This document shows, in pieces, positions 35,375-43,941 of a stretch of 64,000 bases of DNA. This DNA comes from an uncultured Flavobacterium sp. (lineage in GTDB: Bacteria; Bacteroidota; Bacteroidia; Flavobacteriales; Flavobacteriaceae). Each line of letters opens with the position of its first letter. Position 1 is the first letter of the stretch. A model generated the notes under the pieces. The model saw only the letters and a list, made by a program, of their open reading frames with translations. It had not been told where the DNA came from and searched no databases. Both the position numbers and the translations under genes were made by a program. The stretch lies in assembly GCA_943912855.1 (NCBI GenBank), contig CALTVC010000009.1:1-64000 (forward strand), given 5' to 3'.

Positions 35375-35407
35375 AATTTGTGCAAATTTGTGTAATTCGT
35401 GGCTAAA
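35375..35407 (+). repeat. 33-base dispersed repeat, copy 1
   Basis: AATTTGTG-N-A-N-ATT-N-GTGTAATTCGTG-N-CTAAA occurs here and at 50786-50818 with four differing bases. Both copies are intergenic. Related to the inverted repeat at 34764-34824. Confidence 0.75.
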
Positions 35408-35426
35408 TAGCTAATCAATTTGCATA

Positions 35427-35454
35427 AAAAAAGCCTTCCGTAAGGAAGGCTTTA
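35427..35454 (-). terminator. Terminator of the rpsF-rpsR-rplI operon
   Basis: Perfect AAAGCCTTCC/GGAAGGCTTT stem with a 4-base loop; T7 follows on the minus strand, just after the rplI stop. Confidence 0.92.
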
Positions 35455-35472
35455 ATATTTTGATGCTTCTAA

Positions 35473-35922
35473 TTAAGCAACTGGTTGCTCAGCAACAATT
35501 TCGTAAGGAAGGTCTACGATAACTTCACGGTGAAGACGGATTGAAGCAGAGTACTTACCAGTACGCTTAACGATACCGCTTGTGATGAATTTTTTGTCGA
35601 TAGACTGTCCGTTAGCTTCAAGAGCAGCAGCGATATCAGCATTGGTTACAGAACCAAATAGTTTATCACCACCAGCTTTAGCTGTAATTTTTATGTCAAG
35701 AGCTTTAAGAGCTTCAGCAGTAGCTTTAGCGTCGTTAACGATTTTTTGCTCTTTAAAAGCCCTTTGTTTAAGGTTTTCAGCAAGTACTTTCCTTGCAGAT
35801 GGAGTTGCTACAATAGCAAATCCTTGAGGGATAAGGAAGTTACGGCCGTATCCTGGCTTTACTGTAACTACATCATCTTTAAAACCTAAGTTCTGTACGT
35901 CTTGTTTAAGTATAAGTTCCAT
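35473..35922 (-). CDS. rplI: 50S ribosomal protein L9
   Basis: A 149-residue protein with the L9 N-terminal signature MELILKQDVQNLGFKDDVVTVKPGYGRNFLIPQGFA, the long connecting helix and the C-terminal domain (KFITSGIVKRTGKYSASIRLH). Last gene of the rpsF-rpsR-rplI operon, 15 bases after rpsR. Confidence 0.98.
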   Translation of the reverse strand: MELILKQDVQNLGFKDDVVTVKPGYGRNFLIPQGFAIVATPSARKVLAENLKQRAFKEQKIVNDAKATAEALKALDIKITAKAGGDKLFGSVTNADIAAALEANGQSIDKKFITSGIVKRTGKYSASIRLHREVIVDLPYEIVAEQPVA

Positions 35923-35937
35923 AATCTTGCCTCTTTA

Positions 35938-36234
35938 TTATTTTAGTAAATCAGCCACATATGGCATTAACGCTAGGTGACGAGCCCTTTTAACGGCTAC
36001 AGATACTTTTCTCTGATATTTTAGAGAAGTACCGGTAAGACGACGAGGAAGGATTTTACCTTGCTCGTTTACAAATTTAAGTAGGAAATCAGCATCTTTG
36101 TAATCTACATATTTGATACCTGATTTCTTGAAACGACAATACTTTTTAGTTTTGTTAGTTTCTATATTCAAAGGCGTAAGATACCTGATATCTCCGTCTT
36201 TTTTTCCTTTAGCTGACTGTTCTATTGTTGACAT
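35938..36234 (-). CDS. rpsR: 30S ribosomal protein S18
   Basis: A 98-residue S18 with the core KKYCRFKKSGIKYVDYKDADFLLKFVNEQGKILPRRLTG (in part) and the RNA-binding end KYQRKVSVAVKRARHLALMPYV. An N-terminal extension of about 28 residues is normal for Bacteroidetes. It is 2 bases from rpsF, so it is translationally coupled; S18 binds S6 in the ribosome platform. Confidence 0.98.
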   Translation of the reverse strand: MSTIEQSAKGKKDGDIRYLTPLNIETNKTKKYCRFKKSGIKYVDYKDADFLLKFVNEQGKILPRRLTGTSLKYQRKVSVAVKRARHLALMPYVADLLK

Positions 36235-36236
36235 GA

Positions 36237-36578
36237 TTAGTTCGCTTTAGCTTTTAGTTTTTCCCTTCTTCTTTCTGCCCAAGATATTGCGTGCTTGTCT
36301 AGTGCTACGGTTAGGAAACGCATAACCCTTTCGTCACGACGGAACTCAGTTTCAAAGCCTATTAGTGCCTCTGCAGGAGCTTTGAATTCAAACAGGTGGT
36401 AAAACCCGCTTTTTTTGTTTTGGATTTCGTAAGCCAGTTTTTTTAGGCCCCAATCCTCTTTTGATACAAACTCGGCACCCTTAGAAGTAAGGTAGTCTTC
36501 AAACTTACTTACTGTTTCCTTTACCTGGGTTTCAGATAAAACGGGATTCAAGATGAAAACAGTTTCATAGTGATTCAT
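36237..36578 (-). CDS. rpsF: 30S ribosomal protein S6
   Basis: A 113-residue S6 with NHYETVFILNPVLSETQVKE at the start and GFYHLFEFKAPAEALIGFETEFRRDERVMRFL in the second half. First gene of the operon, with a consensus promoter about 35 bases upstream. The short predicted leader has no obvious S6:S18 binding motif. Confidence 0.98.
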   Translation of the reverse strand: MNHYETVFILNPVLSETQVKETVSKFEDYLTSKGAEFVSKEDWGLKKLAYEIQNKKSGFYHLFEFKAPAEALIGFETEFRRDERVMRFLTVALDKHAISWAERRREKLKAKAN

Positions 36579-36611
36579 GATACAATATTTATTTTGTTAT
36601 AAAATTGGGTG

Positions 36612-36641
36612 CAAATTTAGTGATTTTTATTTATTGTGCAA
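36612..36641 (-). promoter_or_regulatory. Consensus promoter of rpsF
   Basis: Minus strand TTG (36641-36639), exactly 19 bases, and a perfect TAAATTTG (36619-36612). The leader would be about 27 bases. Confidence 0.85.
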
Positions 36642-36757
36642 TACCGTTTTTTAGTTTTTAACCTATTATCTAAAACGAAATTTTTTATTTATATTTGTAA
36701 ACATTCCAACAAAAAAACATTCAAAGATTACTAAAACCTTCAAAAAACGAAAGACAG

Positions 36758-37456
36758 ATGAAACTTAACTGTGTTGTTGTTGATGATAGCACAATACAAA
36801 GGATTACAGTTGCCAAGCTTGTAAATGAGCATCCTAACCTTACGCTTGTAGGTGATTTCTCTAATGCTTCGGAAACACGGAATTGCATTCTGCACAAACA
36901 GGTAGACTTGCTTTTTCTGGACATAGAGATGCCGGTACAAACAGGATTCGATTTGCTGGATGGGCTTAAAGTGAGGCCACAGATTATTTTTGTGTCTTCA
37001 AAATCGGATTATGCGCTAAAGGCTTTTGATTATGCAGCCCTGGATTATCTGCACAAACCGGTAACTAAAGACAGGTTTAATAAGGCGGTACAAAAGGCGT
37101 TGGATATGAAAAACCTACAGAAGGATGGGGTAGAGGAAGAAGGTGAGTTTATCTTTGTAAAGAGCAATCTTAAAAACTTTAAAGTGTACATTGCCAAAAT
37201 CAGGTGGGTTGAGGCCCTGGGCGATTACATTAAAATTATTACCGAAGACGAATCGCATTTGGTGCTTTCCACCATGAAAGCTTTTGAAAGTGAGTTGCCT
37301 ACGGATAAGTTTATGCGTGTGCATAAGTCTTATATTATCAATCTGGACAAGATTGATCGTTTTAATAGTAAATTTGCCGAGATTGGAGATACAAAAATTC
37401 CGCTTAGCAGAAACAAAAAGGAGGATCTTGTTAATGTACTAAACAGGCCTCAGTAA
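36758..37456 (+). CDS. LytTR-family response regulator
   Basis: A 232-residue regulator with receiver domain (Asp9-Asp10, phospho-acceptor Asp55 in LLFLDIEMPVQTG) and LytTR domain (about 130-230, DKFMRVHKSYIINLDKIDRF). Unlike the regulator at 20.1 kb it has no kinase gene beside it, so its partner is elsewhere. A TATATTTG -7 box lies at 36690-36697 without a clear -33 TTG. Confidence 0.94.
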   Translation: MKLNCVVVDDSTIQRITVAKLVNEHPNLTLVGDFSNASETRNCILHKQVDLLFLDIEMPVQTGFDLLDGLKVRPQIIFVSSKSDYALKAFDYAALDYLHKPVTKDRFNKAVQKALDMKNLQKDGVEEEGEFIFVKSNLKNFKVYIAKIRWVEALGDYIKIITEDESHLVLSTMKAFESELPTDKFMRVHKSYIINLDKIDRFNSKFAEIGDTKIPLSRNKKEDLVNVLNRPQ

Positions 37457-37501
37457 TTTTTCTTGAAAAACCTATCAGAAACACAATGTTACAAATCACA
37501 G

Positions 37502-37527
37502 TAAGAGCTGCCCGGAGGTGGCTCTTA
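37502..37527. terminator. Weak hairpin between convergent regulator and priA
   Basis: TAAGAGC and GCTCTTA outer arms with an inner GCC/GG(T) stretch, followed by ATTTG. It lies in a 75-base convergent gap. Confidence 0.5.
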
Positions 37528-37531
37528 TTTG

Positions 37532-39982
37532 TTAATAAGGGTCGGCATTTGCGGTAACTTTTACGGCACGGTATTGCGGTACGGCTTCCATGCTTTCAAG
37601 TATACGGGTAATGCTGCGTTTTGTGTTTCCTATAGCTGCTCCCAACGGAATTTTTACCATAATGGTACGTATGTACTCATTACGTATACGGCTAATGCCC
37701 GGTTCTTCAGGTCCGAGTACGGGCATATTCAGCTGTTGGTTCAGTACATTATATAGCCAAAACGAAGCTTCTTTTAGTTTTTCGTAGTCTTTATGCTTCA
37801 ACGTTAGTCGCACCAGACGGAAATAAGGAGGGTATTTGAAGTTTTTACGCTCATACAACTGTTCCTTAAACATGCCTTCATAATCACCCTCGGTAACCTG
37901 ACGGATGATATTGTGCATAACATTATAGGTCTGTATGTATACCTTACCACGGTCGTCTTTACGTCCGGCACGCCCTGCCACCTGTACCATCATTTGGTAT
38001 GCGCGTTCAAATGCACGGAAGTCGGGTTGAAACAACATATTGTCAGCATTCAATATGCCTACAAGTCCCACATTGTCAAAATGCAACCCTTTAGCCAACA
38101 TCTGTGTGCCAACAAGTATGTCAATCTCACGGTTCTTAAACGCATCGATTATCTTTTCATAGCCGTGCTTACCACGTGTGGTATCTTGGTCCATACGCCA
38201 TGCATTCTTAGTAGGGAACAAGGTTTTGAGTTCCTGTTCTATCTGTTCCGTACCAAAACCTTTGGTGCTAATATCGAGGCTATGGCATTGATGACAGTGC
38301 GTAGGCATGGCAATGTGATAAGCACAGTAATGGCAACGCAACTGATTTTTAAACTTGTAATAGGTCAGGCTCACATCGCATTGTGGGCATTGCGGTACGT
38401 TCCCGCAGTTCATGCATTCCACCCATGGTGAGTAGCCACGGCGGTTTTGGAACAGGATTACCTGCTTGCCCAGCGCCATGGTTTCAGCCATAGCTTCGGT
38501 AAGGGTATCGCTAAAATGCCCGGTCATTTGCTTACGCTTGTACTTGTCTTTTAGGTCTACCAAGATAATCTCCGGTGGAAGCACACGCCCGAAACGTTCT
38601 TTCAGTTCGGCGAAAGCGTACTTGCCACTTTGTACGTTCATGTAGCTTTCTATGCTTGGGGTGGCAGAACCAAGCAATGTTTTTGCCCCGAAATAATTGG
38701 CAAGTACAATAGCGGCATCCCTTGCGTGGTAGCGTGGTGCCGGGTCTTGTTGTTTAAAGGTTTGTTCGTGCTCCTCGTCTATTACAATGAGTCCAAGGTT
38801 TTGGAACGGTAAAAATAATGCCGACCTGGCACCGATAATTATTTGTGCTTTTTCGCTTTGTTGTAGTACCTGATTCCAGACTTCTATGCGTTCGTTGTTG
38901 GTGTACTTGCTGTGGAATACCGCCACCTTGTTGCCAAAATAAGCCGACAACCTATGAACCAACTGTGTAGTCAGGGCGATTTCCGGTAGCAGGTATAATA
39001 CCTGTTTATCCTGCGCTATATATTCTTCAATGAGTTTTATGTAAACCTCGGTTTTACCACTGCTGGTAATACCGTGTAGCAGGGTAACGGGCAATAGTTC
39101 AAAACCTGCTTTAATTGTATTAAGTGCAATTTGCTGACGTTCGCTCAGGGTAAAGCCTGCATCATCACTTCCGAAAAAGCTTACACGGTCTTCCTGTAGA
39201 AAGTATTCTTCAAAAATGTTTTTGTCTACCAATGATTTCACCACCGCAGCCGTACTGCCTGCCGACTCTATAAGCGCCTTTACTGTAATGGGTTTACGCT
39301 CCCGCGCCTGTAGCTGGAAGTAATGCAATACCAGTTCGCGTTGTTTTTGCGCACGGCTTAGGAGCTGCAGTAATTCGCTGAGTTGTTCCTCCTGTAAAAA
39401 CTCCTCTTGCAGGCGGATGTAGCGGATAACCTTTGGTTTGTACTTCTCGCTCATTTCCTCCTGAAGTACCACCACATTTTTTTTTAGCAGGCGGTTAAGA
39501 GTAGGGAGTACTGTTTTTTTATTGAGTATAGCAGCAACTTCCTGTACTTTTATAGCACTCTGTTTTTGCAGGGCTTCGTAAATCAGGTATTCATCATCGG
39601 TGAGTTGACCTGTTTCAGGGCGGAAGTCTTTGGTAGGGGTGATGATGGTTTCGCTTTCCAGCAACAGCCCACTCGGTAATGCCGACCTATACACTTCGCC
39701 AATGGTACACATATAATAAGAGGCTATCCACTCCCAGTGTTTCAGCTGGTTTACGGTAACTATAGGAGCATCGTCCAGTATTTGGTCAATGTCCTTAGCC
39801 TGATAGGTAGCGGGCGGGTTTTGGTGCAGCGAATGCACCAGCCCGGTATACAGCTTATTTTTACCGAAGGGTACCGCCACGCGCATACCGGGCTGCAAAA
39901 ACGTATACTCTGCCGCATTAACGGCATACGTAAAGGTTTTAGGCACCGAAAGCGGCAGTATTACTTCAATAAAATAAGGCAT
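37532..39982 (-). CDS. priA: Primosomal protein N', PriA helicase
   Basis: An 816-residue superfamily 2 helicase that restarts stalled replication forks and loads the replicative helicase. It has an N-terminal 3' DNA-binding domain (1-100), winged helix, Walker A GITSSGKT (304-311), DEEH box (402-405, IDEEHEQTFKQ), the aromatic-rich loop DPAPRYHARD, and eight zinc-binding cysteines (523, 526, 532, 535, 550, 553, 563, 566) between the helicase lobes. A TATCTTTG -7 box lies at 39998-40005. It seems complete. Confidence 0.97.
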   Translation of the reverse strand: MPYFIEVILPLSVPKTFTYAVNAAEYTFLQPGMRVAVPFGKNKLYTGLVHSLHQNPPATYQAKDIDQILDDAPIVTVNQLKHWEWIASYYMCTIGEVYRSALPSGLLLESETIITPTKDFRPETGQLTDDEYLIYEALQKQSAIKVQEVAAILNKKTVLPTLNRLLKKNVVVLQEEMSEKYKPKVIRYIRLQEEFLQEEQLSELLQLLSRAQKQRELVLHYFQLQARERKPITVKALIESAGSTAAVVKSLVDKNIFEEYFLQEDRVSFFGSDDAGFTLSERQQIALNTIKAGFELLPVTLLHGITSSGKTEVYIKLIEEYIAQDKQVLYLLPEIALTTQLVHRLSAYFGNKVAVFHSKYTNNERIEVWNQVLQQSEKAQIIIGARSALFLPFQNLGLIVIDEEHEQTFKQQDPAPRYHARDAAIVLANYFGAKTLLGSATPSIESYMNVQSGKYAFAELKERFGRVLPPEIILVDLKDKYKRKQMTGHFSDTLTEAMAETMALGKQVILFQNRRGYSPWVECMNCGNVPQCPQCDVSLTYYKFKNQLRCHYCAYHIAMPTHCHQCHSLDISTKGFGTEQIEQELKTLFPTKNAWRMDQDTTRGKHGYEKIIDAFKNREIDILVGTQMLAKGLHFDNVGLVGILNADNMLFQPDFRAFERAYQMMVQVAGRAGRKDDRGKVYIQTYNVMHNIIRQVTEGDYEGMFKEQLYERKNFKYPPYFRLVRLTLKHKDYEKLKEASFWLYNVLNQQLNMPVLGPEEPGISRIRNEYIRTIMVKIPLGAAIGNTKRSITRILESMEAVPQYRAVKVTANADPY

Positions 39983-40051
39983 GTATAGTGTTTAGGGCAA
40001 AGATACGAATAAGATTACTGTTTTGTAAATCCTGGGTAGCAGTAGCGCAAA

Positions 40052-40507
40052 TTAGTTGCGTACCGTTCCACCTACAGCCTCGTCGTTATACTTCCATTGA
40101 AAAGCCTCTGCTTTTTCGCGGTTAATGGTGCCATCGGTATTTAGTACTCTGACATCGTAAAGCCAGTTAAGTAACTTTTCGGCATGCTTTGCAGAGTCAA
40201 GTCCAAAGGTGGTAGATAAGCGCTCGTTAAAGTCGCAAGTTACTTTTATTCTTTCCTTTAGAAAATTAATAACCACGTAGTGTTCGTCGTACTGTGTATT
40301 GGTGACAAGGTTTTTTATAAAGTACACCAAGATCTCTTCGCCCTGTAGGTTGTAAAAAGACATCTCGTTAGCGGTTACTTTTTCATAACGTAGGATAGGA
40401 GTATTATTTAGGTATACCTGATTTTTTTTAACGATAACAGGATTTTGTGCAAAGACAACACATACAAACAACAAACTAAAACAAACGGAGTAAAACAGTT
40501 TTTTCAT
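40052..40507 (-). CDS. Exported hypothetical protein
   Basis: A 151-residue protein with a signal peptide (residues 1-20, VVFAQN). The mature part is beta-rich at the start (NPVIVKKNQVYLNNTPILRYEKV) and helical at the end. No family is recognised. It lies between priA and the deoxyribosyltransferase-like gene on the same strand but behind a terminator, so it is probably transcribed alone. Confidence 0.7.
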   Translation of the reverse strand: MKKLFYSVCFSLLFVCVVFAQNPVIVKKNQVYLNNTPILRYEKVTANEMSFYNLQGEEILVYFIKNLVTNTQYDEHYVVINFLKERIKVTCDFNERLSTTFGLDSAKHAEKLLNWLYDVRVLNTDGTINREKAEAFQWKYNDEAVGGTVRN

Positions 40508-40571
40508 AAAGTTGATTTTTTGGTTTGTTACCTAAATACAACTTTTATGCCTGAACTGTTTTAAAAAGAAA

Positions 40572-40595
40572 AACCTGCAATTTTGGTTGCAGGTT
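40572..40595 (-). terminator. Terminator of the deoxyribosyltransferase-like/Tudor gene
   Basis: AACCTGCAA and TTGCAGGTT perfect 9-base arms; on the minus strand TTTTTCTTTTT follows. Confidence 0.85.
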
Positions 40596-40669
40596 GGTCT
40601 TGAACTATTATCACATATTGATGGATTTGTTGCATTTGTTGTAAAAGTAGAAACGTGTAAATAGTATGT

Positions 40670-41521
40670 CTAATTTACTTTATATAGAGGTGAAAGTCTT
40701 GCCAGCAAAGGTTTTATTCCTCCATTGGCAAATTTTATATTTAATTTCTTATCAGCACCTTGACCGGAAATTGAAAATATTTTTCCGTAGCCAAGTTTTT
40801 CATGATAAATTGATTCTCCTGGACTTAAATTTTCTATTTCCTCTAATGGTAATTTATAGGTATTTACCGGTGGAGGCGGTGGAGGAATCTGGAAGTTGTC
40901 AACTATTCTAAAATCAGAATTATTGTTTTCCACCACATTTTTTTTATTTTCAAAAGTGTCCAGTCTTTTTGATATCAACGAGAGTTGATTTAAAATTATT
41001 TCAGATTCAAATGAGAGTTTTGTCTTTTCGGCTATTTCAGCAGGGGCTATGCCAAGTATTTTGACTAATGAATTGATTTCGGTTTCACCGTTTTGATATG
41101 TTTCTGTAATAACTTCAGTTAATTGAGTAATTGCTGTATTTACACTATCAATTCTTAAAGTAGAATCGTATTCTAAATCTCGAAATCCTTGTATGTCAAA
41201 AATGCGTTTAGTTAAATTGTCTTTTATTAGTGTGACAGGTTTGTTGAAAGCCTGTCTAATTCCTAATTCATAAAGAACATTTGCATTTTGTGAGCTAAGG
41301 TCACATATAGCCATATCGGATTCAATAATTTTCTTAATAATATCTATTGCAATGTAATTGGTTGTTTTAATATCATCTGCTCTAATAGCAATAAAGCCAG
41401 CAGCTTCACAAGCAGGTTTAATTATATATTCGTAAACTCTACCAAAATGTCCAGCACTATAGCTAGAATTGTCACTTATGGGCATTATGATAAAGCAGGT
41501 CTTTTGTTTTTCTTTTGTCAT
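40670..41521 (-). CDS. Nucleoside deoxyribosyltransferase-like domain fused to a UvrD/PcrA-type Tudor domain
   Basis: A 283-residue soluble protein. The N-terminal domain (about 6-115) starts with CFIIMPIS and has ESDMAICDLSSQNANVLYELGIRQAFNKPVTLI (Asp74 and Glu85); this D-L-S then Y-E-L-G then K-P-V pattern is that of the nucleoside 2-deoxyribosyltransferase-like/TIR-like fold, where the Glu is catalytic in true enzymes. A helical region (125-195) and a hexaproline linker (213-218) follow. The end (232-282), from LSPGESIYHEKLGYGKI to GIKPLLARLSPLYKV, closely resembles the C-terminal Tudor domain of UvrD and PcrA, which binds RNA polymerase. No helicase is present. The frame extends to TTG 41551, but the ATG at 41521 is preferred. 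The gene is flanked by terminators and stands alone. Function is unknown; a nucleotide-sensing or stress effector tied to transcription is a hypothesis. Confidence 0.8.
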   Translation of the reverse strand: MTKEKQKTCFIIMPISDNSSYSAGHFGRVYEYIIKPACEAAGFIAIRADDIKTTNYIAIDIIKKIIESDMAICDLSSQNANVLYELGIRQAFNKPVTLIKDNLTKRIFDIQGFRDLEYDSTLRIDSVNTAITQLTEVITETYQNGETEINSLVKILGIAPAEIAEKTKLSFESEIILNQLSLISKRLDTFENKKNVVENNNSDFRIVDNFQIPPPPPPVNTYKLPLEEIENLSPGESIYHEKLGYGKIFSISGQGADKKLNIKFANGGIKPLLARLSPLYKVN

Positions 41522-41554
41522 GTTGGTGGATTTAGAATTGCAATTTAACAAAAA

Positions 41555-41582
41555 AAATCCCGCAGCTTACACTACGGGATTT
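41555..41582 (-). terminator. Terminator of prfB
   Basis: AAATCCCG/CGGGATTT arms with a 12-base loop; on the minus strand a T8 run follows. Confidence 0.75.
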
Positions 41583-41591
41583 CAATATTCA

Positions 41592-41617
41592 GAGATTTCT
41601 CGACTCCACTGCGTTTC
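41592..41617 (-). repeat. Degenerate dispersed repeat, second copy of the GAATCTC family
   Basis: Read on the minus strand it is GAAACGCAGTGGAGTCGAGAAATCTC, matching in plan the copy at 17167-17206. It lies between the prfB stop and its terminator hairpin. Confidence 0.5.
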
Positions 41618-41689
41618 GCCCGATCCGAAGGCTCTGCCTGAATTGGCGATGCAAATGGAAGAAATCAATATAAAATCTAAAATAAAAAA

Positions 41690-42791
41690 TCAATCTTCAC
41701 TTTCCTGTTGTCCCATCATCATAAGATAGGCTTTCAGGAACGGGTCAATTTCGCCATTCATAATGCCGTCCACATCACTGCTTTCGTGTGCGGTGCGTAC
41801 GTCTTTAACCAGTTTGTACGGGTGCATTACGTAGTTGCGTATTTGCGAACCCCATTCAATTTTCATTTTGTTGGCTTCAATCTCGTCGCGCATTGCCTGG
41901 CGTTTCTTCAGCTCTATTTCATAAAGCTGCGATTTCAGGAGCTGCATCGCCTTAATCTTGTTATCCAACTGCGAGCGTGTTTCCGAGTTTTCAATTATAA
42001 TCCCAGTAGGGTGGTGGCGTAGACGTACCGCGGTTTCCACCTTGTTTACGTTCTGTCCGCCCGCGCCGCTGCTTCGCATAGTTTCCCAACTGATGTCGGC
42101 TGGACTAATGTCTATTTCTATGGTGTCGTCGGCAAGTGGGTACACGTACACAGATGCAAATGAGGTATGGCGCTTACCGTTACTGTCAAACGGGCTAATG
42201 CGTACCAACCTGTGTACACCATTTTCGCCCTTAAGCCATCCAAAACTGTAATCGCCTTCAAACTCCAGTGTTACGGTTTTAATACCGGCAACCTCACCCT
42301 CCTGAAAGTTGAGCTCTTTTACCTTGTAGCCGTGTTTTTCGCCCCACATTATGTACATACGCATCAGCATGGCTGCCCAGTCGCAACTTTCGGTACCACC
42401 GGCACCGGCTGTAATTTGCAGTACGGCACTCATGCTGTCGCCTTCATCCGATAGCATATTTTTAAACTCGAGGTTCTCTATGTGGGTAAGCACCTCGTTA
42501 TATTGTGTGTCGAGTTCTTCCTCGGTAACATCGCCCTCCTTAAAAAAGTCGAGCATTATCTGTAATTCCTCAGCTAACTCGTTGGCTTTGTTATAGTCTT
42601 CCACCCACTTCTTTTTTCCACGCAGGTTGCGCACAATAAGCTCTGCCTGCTTGGCGTTGTTCCAAAAGTCGGGTGCGTAGGTCTTTTCTTCCTCGTTGGT
42701 TATCTCTATTAACTTCCTGTCGATGTCAAAGATACCTCCTTAGTGCTCCGAGGCGCTCCATAATACCTTTTATTTGTTCGGTATTTGTCAT
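41690..42791 (-). CDS. prfB: Peptide chain release factor 2 with programmed +1 frameshift
   Basis: RF2 ends translation at UGA and UAA. The gene starts at ATG 42791; after 21 codons (MTNTEQIKGIMERLGALRRYL) a UGA stops frame zero at 42726-42728, and reading goes on in the +1 frame with DIDRKLIEITNEEEK to the stop at 41690, about 366 residues. The stop recognition motif SPF (RISPFDSNG) and the catalytic GGQ (SSGAGGQNVNKVETAV) are present. The threonine aldolase gene is divergent. A TATTTTTG -7 box at 42821-42828 would give a leader of about 25 bases. An annotation that starts at an internal ATG (42634) would miss the first 50 or so residues. Confidence 0.97.
42725..42740 (-). promoter_or_regulatory. 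prfB programmed +1 frameshift site
   Basis: Minus strand AGGAGGTATCTTTGAC: a Shine-Dalgarno-like AGGAGG, three bases, then CTT TGA C, the classic RF2 autoregulation signal. When RF2 is scarce the ribosome slips forward at CUU and makes full-length RF2. Confidence 0.97.
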
Positions 42792-42846
42792 AAATAATGT
42801 AGTTTTGTATTTAGCTTACGCAAAAATAAGCGATACTTTTCATAAT

Positions 42847-43872
42847 ATGGAAATTAATTTAATCAGCGATACGGTTACCAAACCATCTCACGAAATGTTA
42901 CAACAAATGTTCCGCGCGCGCGTGGGCGACGATGTGTACAAACAAGACCCATCGGTAAACGAACTGGAAGAAGCCGTTGCAGGATTGTTCGGCAAGGAAG
43001 CCGGGCTTTTCTTTCCGAGTGGTACCATGGCAAACCAAACCGCGATTAAACTGCATACCCAACCGGGCGATGAGCTTATTTGTGATAAATGGGGGCATGT
43101 GTACAACTACGAAGGTGGTGGTATTGCCTTTAACAGCGGGGTTTCGGCCAGGCTGATAGATGGCGACCGTGGCATGATTACGGCACAGCAGGTTCGTGAT
43201 GCCATAAATCCACCTGATTTTTACCACAGCCCGCTTACCTCATTGGTATGCATAGAAAATACAACAAACAAAGGGGGAGGAGCGTGCTATGACCTGCAAA
43301 CCCTGCGCGAAATAAAAGAGGTGTGTACCCAAAACAACCTTAAATACCATCTGGACGGCGCCCGCCTTTGGAATGCCCTTGTGGCAAAACGCCAGCACCC
43401 GAAGCAATTTGGGGAGTTGTTCGATACCGTTTCTGTTTGCTTTAGCAAAGGGCTAGGTGCTCCGGTAGGTTCGGTACTAGTGGGAAGTAAAGCCGATATG
43501 AACCGTGCGCTGCGTATCCGTAAGGTATTTGGTGGCGGTATGAGGCAGGCGGGTTATCTTGCTGCTGCTTGTATGTATGCGCTGCAACATAACGTAGGCC
43601 GACTTGAGGAAGACCATCGCCGTGCGAAACAACTTGGTCAACTCCTTACCCAACTCCCTTGGGTGAAAAGTGTAGAACCTGTTGAAACCAATATCCTTAT
43701 TTTTTCGGTAAGGGATGGTTATAACGAAGTTGCCGTGATTGAGAAACTAAAGCAAAAGAGCATCTTTATCAGTTCTATGGGGCAGGGTAAACTACGTATA
43801 GTAACCCATCTGGATTACAAGGAAGTAATGCACCAGTATGTGGTAGAAACGCTGAGCAAGTTTACGCTTTAA
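42847..43872 (+). CDS. ltaE: Low-specificity L-threonine aldolase
   Basis: A 341-residue PLP enzyme that splits threonine to glycine and acetaldehyde. The start MEINLISDTVTKPSHEML is the family N terminus, so ATG 42847 is used rather than the longer frame that would run across prfB's start. PLP Lys201 is in VCFSKGLGAPVG; HLDGARLWNA is the Asp/Arg site that binds the cofactor ring and substrate. Divergent from prfB with a short gap. It is not linked to the thr operon 5 kb away. Confidence 0.94.
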   Translation: MEINLISDTVTKPSHEMLQQMFRARVGDDVYKQDPSVNELEEAVAGLFGKEAGLFFPSGTMANQTAIKLHTQPGDELICDKWGHVYNYEGGGIAFNSGVSARLIDGDRGMITAQQVRDAINPPDFYHSPLTSLVCIENTTNKGGGACYDLQTLREIKEVCTQNNLKYHLDGARLWNALVAKRQHPKQFGELFDTVSVCFSKGLGAPVGSVLVGSKADMNRALRIRKVFGGGMRQAGYLAAACMYALQHNVGRLEEDHRRAKQLGQLLTQLPWVKSVEPVETNILIFSVRDGYNEVAVIEKLKQKSIFISSMGQGKLRIVTHLDYKEVMHQYVVETLSKFTL

Positions 43873-43941
43873 TTTAGTTTCAGGTTTAAAGTTTCAAGTT
43901 GTGGACTCGAACATAAAATAACAGTAATGAGGACTTTTTTT

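Noticed and set aside
36579..36641. S6:S18 regulatory RNA upstream of rpsF
   Set aside because: The predicted leader is only about 27 bases and lacks the CCG-bulge stem.
41522..41551. TTG start extending the deoxyribosyltransferase-like gene by ten codons
   Set aside because: The extra residues are not protein-like and overlap the tail of the prfB terminator; ATG 41521 directly precedes the conserved domain.
42673..42846. N-terminal extension of threonine aldolase
   Set aside because: It would overlap the prfB start region, and the family begins at MEINLISD.
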